Positions 1 to 11,378 of a stretch of DNA of 64,000 bases are shown here, in pieces. Each line of letters starts with the position of its first letter. Within the stretch, counting starts at the first letter, position 1. The translations under genes and the position numbers were made by a program. Origin of the DNA: Aphrocallistes beatrix (taxonomy: Eukaryota; Porifera; Hexactinellida; Sceptrulophora; Aphrocallistidae). Location: assembly GCA_963281255.1 (NCBI GenBank), contig OY725498.1:1178001-1242000 (forward strand), written 5' to 3'. Under the pieces are notes generated by a model. The model had not been told where the DNA came from. It was given only the letters and a program-made list of their open reading frames with translations, and ran no database searches.

Positions 1-173
1 ATCAATGGAATGTGTTTGTGGACAGTGCATATTCATTGTTTCCAAGTTTAGGCATATATAATATCGTACAAACATGATTTGCTAATTGTGAACAATTGAA
101 CAGTCATGTATGAATTTGGAAATATGCTCTATGCAATTCTTTATACTGGGAAAACTAGTCTAGGAATTTAATC

Positions 174-195
174 AGAGAGAGAGAGAGAGAGAGAG
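174..195. repeat. (AG)n microsatellite
   Basis: A 22-bp run of AG dinucleotides directly abuts the IMP4 start codon, so it would form the last part of the 5' UTR. The 170 bases before it show no gene. Confidence 0.9.
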
Positions 196-1154
196 ATGCT
201 GCGGAGGCAAGCAAGACTCCGAAGGGAGTATCTGTACAGGAAAAACTTGGAAGCACAGGAGCACAGTATTTTAGAGCGCAAACGCAAGTTCAAAAGAGCT
301 CTAGAGGAGGGCGCCTCCATTCCTACAGAGCTGAGGGGACAGGAGAGCCGATTGGTTTCTAAAATGGAGCTAGACGACCCTGATGTGCAAAAAGAGATCA
401 CACACGAGGTTAGTTGCTTAGTTCAATAATATACGATATTTTCCATAGATCTTTTTTTAAAATTTATTTCCAGGATGATGAGTATGCCTATGCTGGGGTG
501 GAAGACCCCAAGTTGGTTGTAACGACAAGCCACTCACCAAGTAGCAAACTGAAACAGTTTGCTAAAGAGCTGCGTCTCATCTTTCCAAACGCTCATCGCC
601 TGAATCGGGGCAATGCAGTGCTCTCACAACTCGTAGAGGCGTGTCAGGCTAACGGCGTCACTGACCTGATAATTGCACACGAACACCGCGGTGTGCCCGA
701 TGGATTGGTTGTGTCACACTTCCCGTATGGTCCCACTGCATACTTCTCATTGTCAGGTACCGTGATGCGTCACGATATTCCCGACATTGGTAAAATGTCA
801 GAACAGTATCCACATCTCATTTTTAACAATTTAACTTCTAAAGTCGGAAAGCGGCTTACGAATATACTAAAAAACCTTTTTCCTGTCCCAAAACCTGACT
901 CGAAGAGAATAATGACATTTTCCAACGATGCAGACTATATCTCATTCAGGCACCACACCTTCAAGCGTTTGCCGCGCAGTAAGAAGATTGAGTTGGACGA
1001 GGTCGGGCCGAGATTCGAGATGAAACCCTACCTCGTCCGACTGGGCACGGTGGACCAGACGGACGGGGAGGTAGAGTGGAGATTGCGTCCTTACATGAAC
1101 ACTGCGCTGAAGAGACTAGCGCTCAGTTCAGCCGAGCCCCCGACAGACATTTGA
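196..1154 (+). CDS. IMP4: U3 snoRNP protein IMP4 (Brix domain)
   Basis: IMP4 belongs to the U3 snoRNP/MPP10 complex that processes pre-18S rRNA in the nucleolus. The gene has two exons, 196-408 and 474-1154, joined in phase 0 across a 65-bp GT-AG intron (acceptor after a T-rich stretch at 473), giving 297 residues, close to the usual length of about 290. The first exon is a basic helical N-terminus (MLRRQARLRREYLYRK). The second is a full Brix domain with the recognisable segments TTSHSPSSKLKQFAKELR, HEHRGVPDGLVVSHFPYGPT and DYISFRHH. The start is an ATG directly after the AG repeat. I see no disruption. RPF1 and BRIX1 are related Brix proteins, but the whole-length similarity fits IMP4. Confidence 0.95.
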
Positions 1155-1978
1155 GATGAGTTAGATTCGATTTAACTGCAGTCATTTCAATTAGCAATTA
1201 TTTAAAATATACAGTATATTTCATAGATGAATTTATGCTGAAGAGACATAGTTTATGTGAGTTTATCTTGAACTGCATTACATATCGACCTTCCACTGTT
1301 TTCCAATCATGATTCCCAGAAGATATAATAAGTTGATTACACCCCCACCAATCCCTTTATTTGTTTGGTACACGGAATTATATTACTTCCTGCCATGTGA
1401 GACTGCAAGACGATATTCTATGTAAAAAACTAGTAGGAACAAATTAATGTTACTAAGACACCGGGTCTGAAATTAGACCCAGTTACTATCATTGCTGATT
1501 AGACACAACACAACCTAAATTGTATATACGTGCATTATTATCATAAATTACTTGGTTTTGTTTTTCCTCAAAATATATTTAGTATTGTAACTTCGAACTG
1601 AAAATTTCACATCAATTAAAAAATCTAACAACGCCATTACTAAGCCGTAGTAAGTACCTCCATTTCGCTATTATATCTAGAAACCTTTCTTTCCCCTAAT
1701 TTAGCTACAATTTGAGCTATTAATTAGTGCTGGTATATGCGGTGCATATAATAACGTCAGCTGTTATTGCATAATACTGTCTTTATATCCTCGTGAGTAC
1801 TAAATATGCTTTACTCGATACATAGGTCGATGTTATTTGCACTTTATATTGATTCATTCTTGTTCCAATCTGCTTATCTTTTGGCAGAATAACGAAGAGC
1901 ATAGATCACAATTTAAAGCCATTTCTTACACTAATCGCCTACAATATTAATGTAATTAAGAGCAAGTATAGTTCCATG
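1155..1978. other. Intergenic, no gene seen
   Basis: An AT-rich spacer between the convergent IMP4 and protease genes. I see no long ORF, tRNA or clear repeat. Both 3' UTRs must lie here, but no canonical AATAAA stands out. Confidence 0.7.
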
Positions 1979-3040
1979 TCACAGGTATGGTCCTGCCACT
2001 AGCCGGTTGATACCACAAGCATCCTTCCCTCGAATCAGGTAATAGTATCCACTTTCACCCCAATCTTTCCCCCAAGTATTTTTTATCTTCCAAAACTTGA
2101 CTCTTTCTTTTGTTTCTCCGTACCCGACTAAGAGGACCGCATGGTCGATCTCATCACCGCACAGCGTGTGACCTGGTTCACTGACTCCACTGACATAGAA
2201 ATGCATTGCTTTTGAATTGATTGCTCCTCCCACTGGTCCTACCTTATCCAGTAGTGCCATGATATACTCATCAGTAGGGTGGTTCACTAGCCAGTAGTTA
2301 CTGATCTTCACAGGCTTACTTCCTTGAGGGATTCCTTTCAGTTTGCATTTTCCTCTTTCTCCCGTATATTTATACGAGCTTGCTAGTGGTATGTTCCCGA
2401 TGTGAATAAGCAAAGCGTATTCGTAGTTATAAGACGATGCTTCCTCACAAACGTGTCTAGGACCGCAATCTAGACTCTCTTGCACTGCCAAATCGAACAG
2501 CTTACCATGTTTGATAGCCCAAGCTGATTCGATGCTGTCGATGGCAGAAAAAGCCGTGCATGAAAGGCAAGTGCCTTGGTCTTTGACTGCGGACACTTTA
2601 TTTTTCTTTGTCCAATCCACTTCTTTCGATCGTTGAGAAGATTTCAACTTGATTTTGTTTGGGGGAGAGATTGGGGGGCGTTCGTAAGGATTTTTGATAA
2701 CTGAATTCTCATTTTTGAGAGTTTTATCGAAATTAGTGAATTTCTGATTGAGTTCCTCTTGACTCAAGTCAGAAAATTGAGTTACCCCATAGGTTGCGGA
2801 TCCATTAGAGCAAGTGTTCATCTCTGCCACTTTCAATTTGTTAAAGTTATAAATGGCGAATCGGCTTTTAAATTCTTCAAAAGAATCATATTTTTTGTTA
2901 TAAGCTTTGGCGTAGTTCATGAATTCCTGCATACTTGTTTCGGTTAGTTTCGATTGGATTCCATCATAGCCTGCTACACTTTGCATTACAATGAACACTA
3001 AGCTTAGTAAAGCCATGCATTCAGTTCGCTTAAGTTGCAT
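1979..3040 (-). CDS. Papain-family (cathepsin L/F-like) cysteine protease
   Basis: A secreted or lysosomal C1A protease precursor of 353 residues in one exon. Residues 1-24 form a signal peptide (hydrophobic core ALLSLVFIVMQSVAG). Residues about 33-95 are an I29 inhibitory propeptide with an ERFNIN-like helix and TQFSDLS. The mature enzyme starts near VDWTKK (residue 141). The oxyanion glutamine (Q155), catalytic Cys161, His300 (IDHAVLLVGYG) and Asn321 (NTWG) are all present. The residue after the catalytic Cys, Trp in nearly all papain relatives (CWAFS), is Thr162 here (CTAFS), which may alter activity. It is transcribed divergently from the zinc-finger gene across a 295-bp spacer. Exact cathepsin subtype is uncertain. 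Confidence 0.92.
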   Translation of the reverse strand: MQLKRTECMALLSLVFIVMQSVAGYDGIQSKLTETSMQEFMNYAKAYNKKYDSFEEFKSRFAIYNFNKLKVAEMNTCSNGSATYGVTQFSDLSQEELNQKFTNFDKTLKNENSVIKNPYERPPISPPNKIKLKSSQRSKEVDWTKKNKVSAVKDQGTCLSCTAFSAIDSIESAWAIKHGKLFDLAVQESLDCGPRHVCEEASSYNYEYALLIHIGNIPLASSYKYTGERGKCKLKGIPQGSKPVKISNYWLVNHPTDEYIMALLDKVGPVGGAINSKAMHFYVSGVSEPGHTLCGDEIDHAVLLVGYGETKERVKFWKIKNTWGKDWGESGYYYLIRGKDACGINRLVAGPYL

Positions 3041-3335
3041 TGCTGCAGCTAATTAACTCGGATATATTCGATGCTATTCTGTTACTGCGTACTGGGTATA
3101 TTCATATATATGTATATGAATGTAGTTGAATTTATACTCTTAGAGTTTTTCATGTGCTTGATGAAGCCATCATACTCAAGTATATATAAAGACAAAATTC
3201 ATTTTGGTTAGTTGAGTATTTTATGCTATTTACACACGTGCTCTATATATCATTACTAGATACATAGCTTTTTTATTAATTTCAACTGTTAATTTCCTCT
3301 TCTTATTTTTTTGGATTTTTGAATACTGTTCTATA
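3041..3335. promoter_or_regulatory. Divergent promoter region
   Basis: A 295-bp spacer between the protease (minus) and zinc-finger gene (plus), which start back to back. It holds a TATA-like TATATATAAAG at 3181-3191, about 145 bp before the zinc-finger ATG, and a run of TATATATGTATAT near 3104-3117 toward the protease. Promoter use is inferred from gene orientation. Confidence 0.45.
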
Positions 3336-5954
3336 ATGAGTCAGTCAGGCGAAATTTCGATATGCGCACCACAGATTTTACAAAATGCAGTCAATCCATC
3401 AGTTGGACTTTTAATCTATTATTGTGGGATCTGTTCTCAAGGCTTCACGAGTGAGGCCGACGTAAATAAACATATTCCACAACATTTCGCATCAATTAAA
3501 ATTGACTCAGGGGCTACTCTCATTTCGAATCAGTCTCAAGATGCCCCTAGTCCTTCTCCCCAAACTATTGCTATTTCCTCTGAAGAAGTTAACATAGATG
3601 GAGAGAAACAGCAAGAAATCAAACAAATTTCCCCAGTCATTACGACAACTCAGCACCCCACAGTTCAGAACACAAATACGTACTACATCCTCATACCGCA
3701 GTCTCAAGTAATGGCCTCACAGCCTATAGCTCAGCAGGTAACTTCCTTACGTACTCTATACTGCTGTGTTTATAGTACACCGACCGGCTTAAATATAAAT
3801 AGCCGATTAGAGAATTAGTAATTCTGAATTTGTAGACAATTTTCCCTTCTACCTTGTTTTTAATCTTTTTTTGGTAAAGAAAATGAAGATTATTACCACA
3901 AAATATGAAATTAATTCCAGGTATATTTATATATTAGTTGGTTTATATGAAACTAATTCTCACAAATTAGCCAATTAATTTGTTCATATAATCATATCGG
4001 CAGTTGGAAAAATGTCATTATTAATATGGATACTCCGTAATTACTCTACACATGCGTTTATCTTAAATTCGTTTAGTTAATTTGTATCGTATGCTTAAAA
4101 TGAACTCTAAAACTAGTATAAATAATTCATTTAATTATTTGCAAAATATCTGATCACATTATATTATTTGCTTAAATCATCGGTGTTCAATCCTGTTCAC
4201 AAATACACGTCATTTCTGATGCTTTGAGATAATTATAAAATACGATGAAGTGTATATATACCTAATTCTTTGAGAACCAGCTTATTCCTCTCTGGAGCAT
4301 ACATTCCGATTAAATGATTTATACTATTTGCATCATACTAGTGAGAAGACATACCACAGGCGATTTTAACAATGGGCTGCATTGTAAAGATCCTTTCTAA
4401 TGCATGTGCTCAATGAAACATTAATAAAGTAATTAACCCATATTTCAAAAAGTTGATGTATTTTTGCCTAATTGGTTTATCGCTACCCACTTCTTTTTAA
4501 ATTGAATTGAGAAGGTTACGTTCCATATTTAATAGACTCTAGCCAATGGTCTCACCATATGGCATCAAATACTTCTTTATCCATTGAGAATATAACAGAT
4601 ACCATTTTTTATTTTATTTTGTACTTTCAACAATATTTCAGGAATGATAAAATATGAGTGGTCATTGGCATTATATTAATTGCCAGGTTAAACAGTTCAT
4701 ATTTTTTGACAGGAAAATCTTCGTAATAGTATAATACAATTAAATTTGAATTTCTTAGTTATTTGCGAAAATTGCTTCTAATTAGCACTCCAATTATTGG
4801 AACATACTGATGTATGTGTACATCCTACTTAAATCCTAATCAATATAAAATTGCTTATTACTCCGATTAAAAGAGAATGCAATTATCTTATTACAAATCC
4901 TACCATGACAATGTAGATAAACCAGGTAGATCATTACTCCCACTAGCTGACGTACTTTCACTATTTCCCTTGCAACCTCATGATTTAACAGTGTTTAATT
5001 CGGTTATTTTTCACTTTAATGCTTTAATTATTTACCAGATGTTCACTTTCCTTTCTTAATTTAATTTAGGAAGAAATATTAAAATATAGGATTATTATAT
5101 AGGAAATTAAATGTTTAAATACACATCGATATACCTCAATTTTTTGCTTATAGACAAATGCCGTATACATAAATGGTACAGCAAGCATGCCTGAGGGTGC
5201 TGCGTCACTGATATCAAACTCTACACCACTAACTCTCGCGGTTGATAACGCATCGGTACAAGGGTTACAGCATTCTTCTAACGGCACTGCATTATATCAA
5301 ATCATAGACCCTCAGTCAGTAGTCTCGAACTCAGAAAACATTTCAGTGAAGCAAGAGGCAGGAGAAAGAATGGAGTCGACATCCTCTGTGAGTGACTGTC
5401 AAATAGCTGAAGAGCCGAAGAGCAATAATTCTACTGAAACGAAAGCAATTGCTTTCCCCCAAGGCACCAATAGCCGCGTTTTATATACAACAGAACTCCC
5501 TATGGCTTCTGCTCAACCTTCGCAGCTTGCCCTGATTCCTCAGAACACTCGCGAAATTTCACACTCTGCCTTGCAGTTGGGGAGTTACAGCTCACACATT
5601 CCAGCCCACTTCAAGAAGAGACACGTGTGTGACATTTGTAACCGTGCATTCACACAGAGAGGCTCCCTCAAGTACCACCGGATGTTGCACACGGGCGAAA
5701 AACCTTTCCAATGCAACGTCTGCGACAAATCTTTCCGTATTCGCGCGCCTTTCGACGCTCACATGGACGTGCACAACGGCGTCCGCTACAGGTGCAGCAT
5801 CTGTTTGAAGTACTACAGCTCCAGAGCTACGTTACGCCAGCACTTGAAGGGGCAACACCCAAACATGCCACACCCACCCATCTCTTCCTGTGGGTTCCAA
5901 TGTAGTTCGATAAATCTAAGCTCTGACGAGGTTAGCAGTTTGGTCAAGCAATAA
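3336..5954 (+). CDS. C2H2 zinc-finger protein (1+3 fingers)
   Basis: A probable nuclear DNA-binding protein of 400 residues. Exons are 3336-3737 and 5154-5954, joined in phase 0 across a 1,416-bp intron (acceptor TTGCTTATAG at 5153). An isolated N-terminal finger has the pattern C-x2-C-x12-H-x3-H (CGICSQGF near residue 31). A long Gln/Ser/Thr-rich linker follows, with acidic patches typical of activation regions. Three adjacent C-terminal fingers (HVCDICNRAF, FQCNVCDKSF, YRCSICLKYY) span about residues 285-370, the first two joined by a TGEKP linker. No orthologue can be named from this pattern. The intron is AT-rich, with no tRNA or clear transposon seen in it. Confidence 0.85.
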
Positions 5955-7048
5955 TCACAGCCCGCGGCCTTTTTAACTCAGGTCTCAGTCACGACAGTGT
6001 GTATATTAGTTGACCTGCCACCGCAGGTCTTAGTGTCCGGTTGATTTGTAGATTGTATTATATATTGAGTTAACTAAGATTTTGACCGTTAACATATAAG
6101 TGTAATATTTTAGGCTTCGAATTCACTTAACTATTTCACTATATGTAGACCTTTCAAATGTACGTGTTGTATTCTCTGTATTCGTAATCTTGTTTATTAT
6201 ATTATTATTGTTATTATTATTATGCTGTATATTAGTAATATAGTATTTATAGTAATTCATTTATTAAGTGTTGACTATTTATTTGTTTAAATGCATCCGA
6301 AATAGTGTTTCCAATCTCTCTTAAACATTGTCTTCTACACGCAGTCTGCATTTTTAAACACTTTCTAATTTCCGAAATTAATTTCGCATTGAGTGTGAAT
6401 AGTTGAAGACAATACCTTCTAAATATGATCACTATCACTGCATTCATCCATTCATGATTTTGTCAGAAGTTTAGTGACGGACGGCATATTACTGCATGGA
6501 TGATGATAACTGTACTTTATTCAAAGACATATCCTATTATTTTCTTTAATGTATTTGGTCATCAATGTGAGAACTAGACGAGTTCTGATTAGGTTAGGAA
6601 CAAGCTTAACATATGGTTAACTTGTTGTTTCACACATGCTCGCCCTCAGAATTTATCTGTGTAAATTCATTGAGGCGGCCAGGTCATGTCTTGACCATCC
6701 TGGGTCCTGAATATTTCAGAACTCATCCCCATCCCCCATCCCCCATCCCCCCTGGATAGATAGTACAACCCCCAACCAACCTGGGGGGAGGGCTTAACAG
6801 TCTGAATCAGCTTGCTTCTATTGAACGGAGCTATTCTATACAATGTTAGTATGTTTATCGTAATATTTTGCTGTTGGAAATTTGACTATTGTTTTTTGCA
6901 TATGGGGCGAGTCTATACGAGTCCTCTTGTTCTTAAATCTACTTCTATTGTGCTACCCCTCAGATCCTTGGTCAGTACCAGCTAGCCAGTTTTATGGAAT
7001 TACCAAGATATTCCCGACTATTATAGTCTCTTGAATGTGTCAAATTAG
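5955..7048. other. Intergenic with C-rich tract
   Basis: An AT-rich spacer of 1.1 kb. The only notable sequence is a short C-rich tandem tract at about 6725-6752 (repeats of CATCCCC), followed by another C/G-rich stretch to about 6790. No gene was found. Confidence 0.6.
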
Positions 7049-9752
7049 ATGGAACCGGACTCCTCATTAGATGCACTTCAGATTGATATCGCAGATATCG
7101 ACTTCATCCCTAATGAACAGTTTTGCCACATCACATTGCACTCCATTTCCCCAGCTTCTGAATCGAGCTCTTACAAGGCTTTCTCCATTCTCGTCTCAGA
7201 TCCAGATCCATCCAGTCTGGTCCTCACAACGAATATCCTGACTGAAGACAGTATCACAGCACAGGATGACGTTAGTCTCGCTGCTTATTTTCCGCTTGAA
7301 CTTTCGCACGGTGAGAGATGGGTTCAAGTTTCAATATTTGATATGAATGCACATAAGTTAGTACTTTCAACCGCGATTGAGATTTCTTCGCTGGAACAGC
7401 TACATCCTTACCATTTGCTTGCGTCAACAGATCTCGTCTCTGCTAAGCTCTCAATCCTCAAGACACCCAGCCTACTCTACTACCACACTTTCAGTGGGTT
7501 AGAAGTTGCATTAGCTCCTGGGATTGCAGTATCTCCTACATCGATAATTCACACCTCTGAATGTGTCATTTCAATGGAAGTTTTGAGTTTAAAACCTCCA
7601 TCTTCTTACAAACCGAACATCAAATTCGCGGGCTATTCAAGACAGCACTCAAAAACGCAGACTTCCTATCTAGCGACACCTTCAGTTATCCCCAAATTAT
7701 CACGCAGCACAGCCCACTACGCGTTCCTACCAGATGACTGCTTTAAGTTCAGAATGGAGTCGCATTACGTTGTCGTCGCATTTTCAAGATACGATACCAA
7801 CAGTCCATGGTATAACCGGTCGCCAGATATTCTGTTCTATCTGGAGTTGGACTCGGGGACTCTATCCAGTCTGGCAAACAAATCGCTTATCAAAGACATG
7901 ACCGATCAAGTTGTGTATCTGAAAGGTAATCAATCGGCACATGGGTTCCGAACCTTGGTACGTATGAAGAGGAAAGATGATGCATTCATGACTCTTACAC
8001 CTTCACACCACACCCCCTCCACTATCCATCCTCCCCCTGCAGATATCAGCGTAAGCGAGATGGGCCAGATAAGAAAGGAATTGGATCAGGTGAGGCTACA
8101 AAGGGATGAGCTGAGACAACTGAATGATGAGTACGAGAAGAAGCTAGATGTTACTAAACCAGTACAACATCTTCCATCATTCTCTCTCAGCCTATTGGAA
8201 CAAACTAGCAAGTGCGATAGTGTAAACAAATCATATATTTATGTTGTTGTTTACCTTTCTAAATTCCTAGGCCAGAACTCATTCACAAATATGTAATGCT
8301 ACAGCAGGAGCGAGATCTGCTGAGTCGCAAACTCGATAAGTCGAAGGAACTAGTGGACAATCTGTACACTAGCCTGGAGGGGTACTCTGAACTCCAAGAG
8401 AGATTCTCTGAGGTTCAGGACTCCAATCTCATCCAGCAGGAGATCGTACGGCACCTACAGGAGAGAGCGGCTAGGTAAATAATACAGGTCATTTTCCGAT
8501 ATATTAGCAAAATTATCCTTTCTCTTCACTGCTCAGTTTGTGGATAGTTTTTTTAAATACAGTCGACTCCACTTAATAGGGTCACATCGGTCAGAGGACA
8601 TTCTTCCCCGATTAAGCGGAGAACCCTATTAACCGAAAATATTATGTATTAGCTTCTGTGTGTGAGAGCTATTCCGGTCCTGCCAAAAAAGTGGCCCGAT
8701 TAAGCGGAGTTGACTGTAAATGTAGAATACTGCCGAGTAGTTCCATTACTTGTGAATACAACGATTCTGCTGATAATAGAATTTGATGATTCAACAGAGT
8801 CATAAGTCGGAACATCTGCAGAAGGATCTGTTTAAATTCTGAAAAGTTCAACATGTGCTGGATTGTTACATGATACATTGTCTCGTTCAACGTTATTTTA
8901 GTCTAGTTGTATTTATCATATAATGGTTGTAGTGTTTTTTAATTAATTAACCTCGTATTGATTACCATGTGTCTCGAATTTAATTATGTTACATAGTCAC
9001 GATTTTCTCAATTCAATTTTATATAAATGATAAGGAGTGAAAAAAGCTAGTCATAACAAAAGTATAGCCTTATTATAATATGTGTGAATTTAGTGATAGT
9101 TTTTTATTCAAATAATATCTCATTCGTATTGGTGTTGATTAGAGCAAAAATTTTTTTCATGAATGATCGAAGAGCTGTGGATTTGATATCGGTTTGGGAT
9201 AGTATTTGTGAATTTTTATATCCTTTTCTTTTCTTTGATATAATTTATGCGAACTGTTGAGAATGTAATACTAAATTAAGATGATTTGAATTTTTACCAC
9301 TTAATAATTTATATGATTACAGGTACAAGAAACTGGCCAAGCTCTGTCAGAATCAGGAGAAAACGATCTACAGCTACGAAGAGCACTTTCAGAAGCTTTT
9401 AGAAACGCAAGTAGGACACTCTGCCATTTTCACACCTCCTCCTCCTCCTGTCGTTGAGTATGAATCAGTAAAAGAGTTGACAGAAATGGAGGGAAAATCA
9501 GATCGTCTTTTGTCCCGTCTTCAAGAAAGACTTCTTCAATCCTCTATAAATCAGAGGAACCCAGTTAACCACCAGAATTTCGAGACGAGGCGAGAAAATG
9601 AGCTATTCATGCCACTTTCTGGCCGTGATATTACAACTGGGTTGGATGGCAGAAATGAATTCTGCTATGATGATAGTAATACTGAAGCCCTGGCTAATGA
9701 CTTACGAGAAATCATTCAATCGATACCTAAACTAGATAAACTAATGTTTTGA
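7049..9752 (+). CDS. CCDC33: Coiled-coil protein, CCDC33-like
   Basis: Three exons, 7049-8130, 8271-8474 and 9323-9752, join in phase 2 at both introns (140 and 848 bp) to give 571 residues. Residues 1 to about 330 are a beta-rich region that could hold C2-like domains. From about residue 335 the protein is coiled coil (EMGQIRKELDQVRLQRDELR). The segment starting PELIHKYVMLQQERDLL and running through LQERFSEVQDSN matches my recollection of the conserved C-terminal block of animal CCDC33, a testis/cilia-associated protein of unknown mechanism. The second intron carries a pogo-like MITE. The assignment rests on this block, so the symbol is moderate confidence; the gene structure is firmer because all junctions keep frame and conserved sequence. 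Confidence 0.7.
8558..8718. mobile_element. pogo/Tigger-like MITE (copy 1)
   Basis: A 161-bp element in CCDC33 intron 2, bounded by TACAGT and ACTGTA. The ends are inverted repeats (ACAGTCGACTCCACTTAAT against ATTAAGCGGAGTTGACTGT) and a TA lies at each edge, as expected for Tc1/mariner-pogo target duplication. It has no coding capacity. It shares termini with copies at 26845 and 61016. Confidence 0.75.
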
Positions 9753-10910
9753 TAAGGATTGTTGTGCGAATTATAATCCTAAATGAGTTATCTAACATTA
9801 TACTTTATCAATCGACATCACTGGCATTTTTGGTAATGATTCTACTTGTATGGTTCAAATACCAATCGAGCTGCGATAAGATATCATTTTCATCAATGTG
9901 ATTAGTTCCCGTGTTGACTGTTGAGGTCGATAATTCCATAGTACGTATTACAGTACACACGCAACACGTGTAGATGATTAACGTACATGAAAAAATTGTA
10001 CATGTAGATGTACGTAAGGTATTAGTTAATTAATCGAGTCAGCGAATAAATCGTTTTATAAAACTGCTCAAGTCGAAGATCGAAACACTAGCTTTTCGTA
10101 CGTAGGATGTAGATAGTGGAAGAAATGCGTAAACGAAAAAAAAGTGCTTCTAAATGAGAAAGCAATTTTTCAATTCCCAATAACTTTGGTTGGATTAGTT
10201 CTGAGTGGAAGCCAATAAACTGTGTATCTCAATTTCAAAAACATCTAAAAGGAAACCTTTTGCCATCATCCTGCATTTCTGAGGATTACACAATGTTTTA
10301 TTTTGCATGCGTGTGACTATGAAAGGGGACGTCCACTTCAATATGTAAATTGGATATGTGATAATTAAATTTCAAAATTAGGTTTTGCCTAGTTCATAAA
10401 AGAAAACCAATCGGTCTAAAATGTATTTAATATAATCACTATGATTGTAGAGATTGACGTCATCTACATTAAACAATTCGGGGCAGGGGGATCACTCGGT
10501 GAAGGTACTAACCCATAGGGTACCTCATGGAAAAACATCATTTTTGGACCTTGATTTTAGTTTAAGTGCCTTTTGAGTGGACATACCTAATTTACGGAAT
10601 GGAATGGAACGGAACCATTCCGTAAATTAGGTATGTTCCATTTGAGTAGCCAGGAACACGAGATGCAAATGCGCAACCATAACGACTATTTAGGTCCAAT
10701 CAATCTGAAATTGAATTTGAATATTTGGAAAAAGCTGGAGAAATTATGAGCTATTAGCTGTGTCTTATTTGATTAATTAATCAACTCTGTATTATTTTTA
10801 TGTATCCCTAGTTTTATTAATTTTACGCTTGATTTTAAAAGCCACCACACTACTTTGAATTAGGCTAATAATCCATGGTTAGAAAGTCATATTTGCAGAA
10901 AGTCAAAAAG
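9753..10910. other. Intergenic with a perfect hairpin
   Basis: An AT-rich spacer without a gene. At 10582-10635 two perfect 21-nt inverted arms (CATACCTAATTTACGGAATGG and its complement) flank a 12-nt loop, able to form a cruciform or a stem-loop RNA. Confidence 0.7.
10582..10635. repeat. Perfect 21-bp inverted repeat
   Basis: The left arm at 10582-10602 is exactly complementary to the right arm at 10615-10635, with a 12-nt purine-rich loop. No flanking transposon ends or target duplication were recognised. Confidence 0.9.
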
Positions 10911-10983
10911 TGCCGTGACCCGGGATCGAACCGGGGACCTTTAGATCTTCAGTCTAACGCTCTCCCAACTGAGCTATCCCGGC
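10911..10983 (-). tRNA. tRNA-Phe (GAA)
   Basis: A complete 73-nt cloverleaf read on the minus strand: acceptor GCCGGGA, D arm AGCTCAGTTGGGAGAGC, anticodon loop CTGAAGA (anticodon GAA), T arm GGTTCGATCC and discriminator A. The body closely follows animal tRNA-Phe. The acceptor stem has one mismatch (G5 opposite A in TCACGGC); animal genes usually have GCCGAAA/TTTCGGC here. The CCA end is not encoded, as normal in eukaryotes. Confidence 0.93.
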
Positions 10984-11378
10984 GGCCATATGTTTTTTAT
11001 TTGTTTTACTCTTTTGCTGCTGGTTTTGGTACACATTCTTGTTCAAGAATTTAACCTTGAAAGGTAATACATGTGTAGTTTCTATGTTGGAAACTGAATT
11101 CGTTTCTGCTTTCTCAACAATGTATATAATTAACTACATATCTATGTATATTCTTGCTACCCTGTATTCTTGGTTGATAATTGAATCCACATTGTTCTAT
11201 ATTTAGCCTATTGATTGATCACAAGAGCTCTTATCATTCTCTACGTCTGATATCACGAAAGGATTTGAATCAAACAAATCACTTCTATTTTAAGCTATTT
11301 ATCCAACAGCTCTGCTCTATTTCGAATATAAATTGGAATCTTTGTATTATGTAATATTCATATAAACAATACCTTACA
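10984..11378. other. Intergenic, no gene seen
   Basis: 395 AT-rich bases between tRNA-Phe and the macrodomain gene, holding the promoter of the latter. I recognise no motif. Confidence 0.6.

Noticed and set aside
414-473. IMP4 second exon read as a separate ORF
   Set aside because: The bases before 474 are intron; a phase-0 GT-AG join with the first exon gives a full IMP4.
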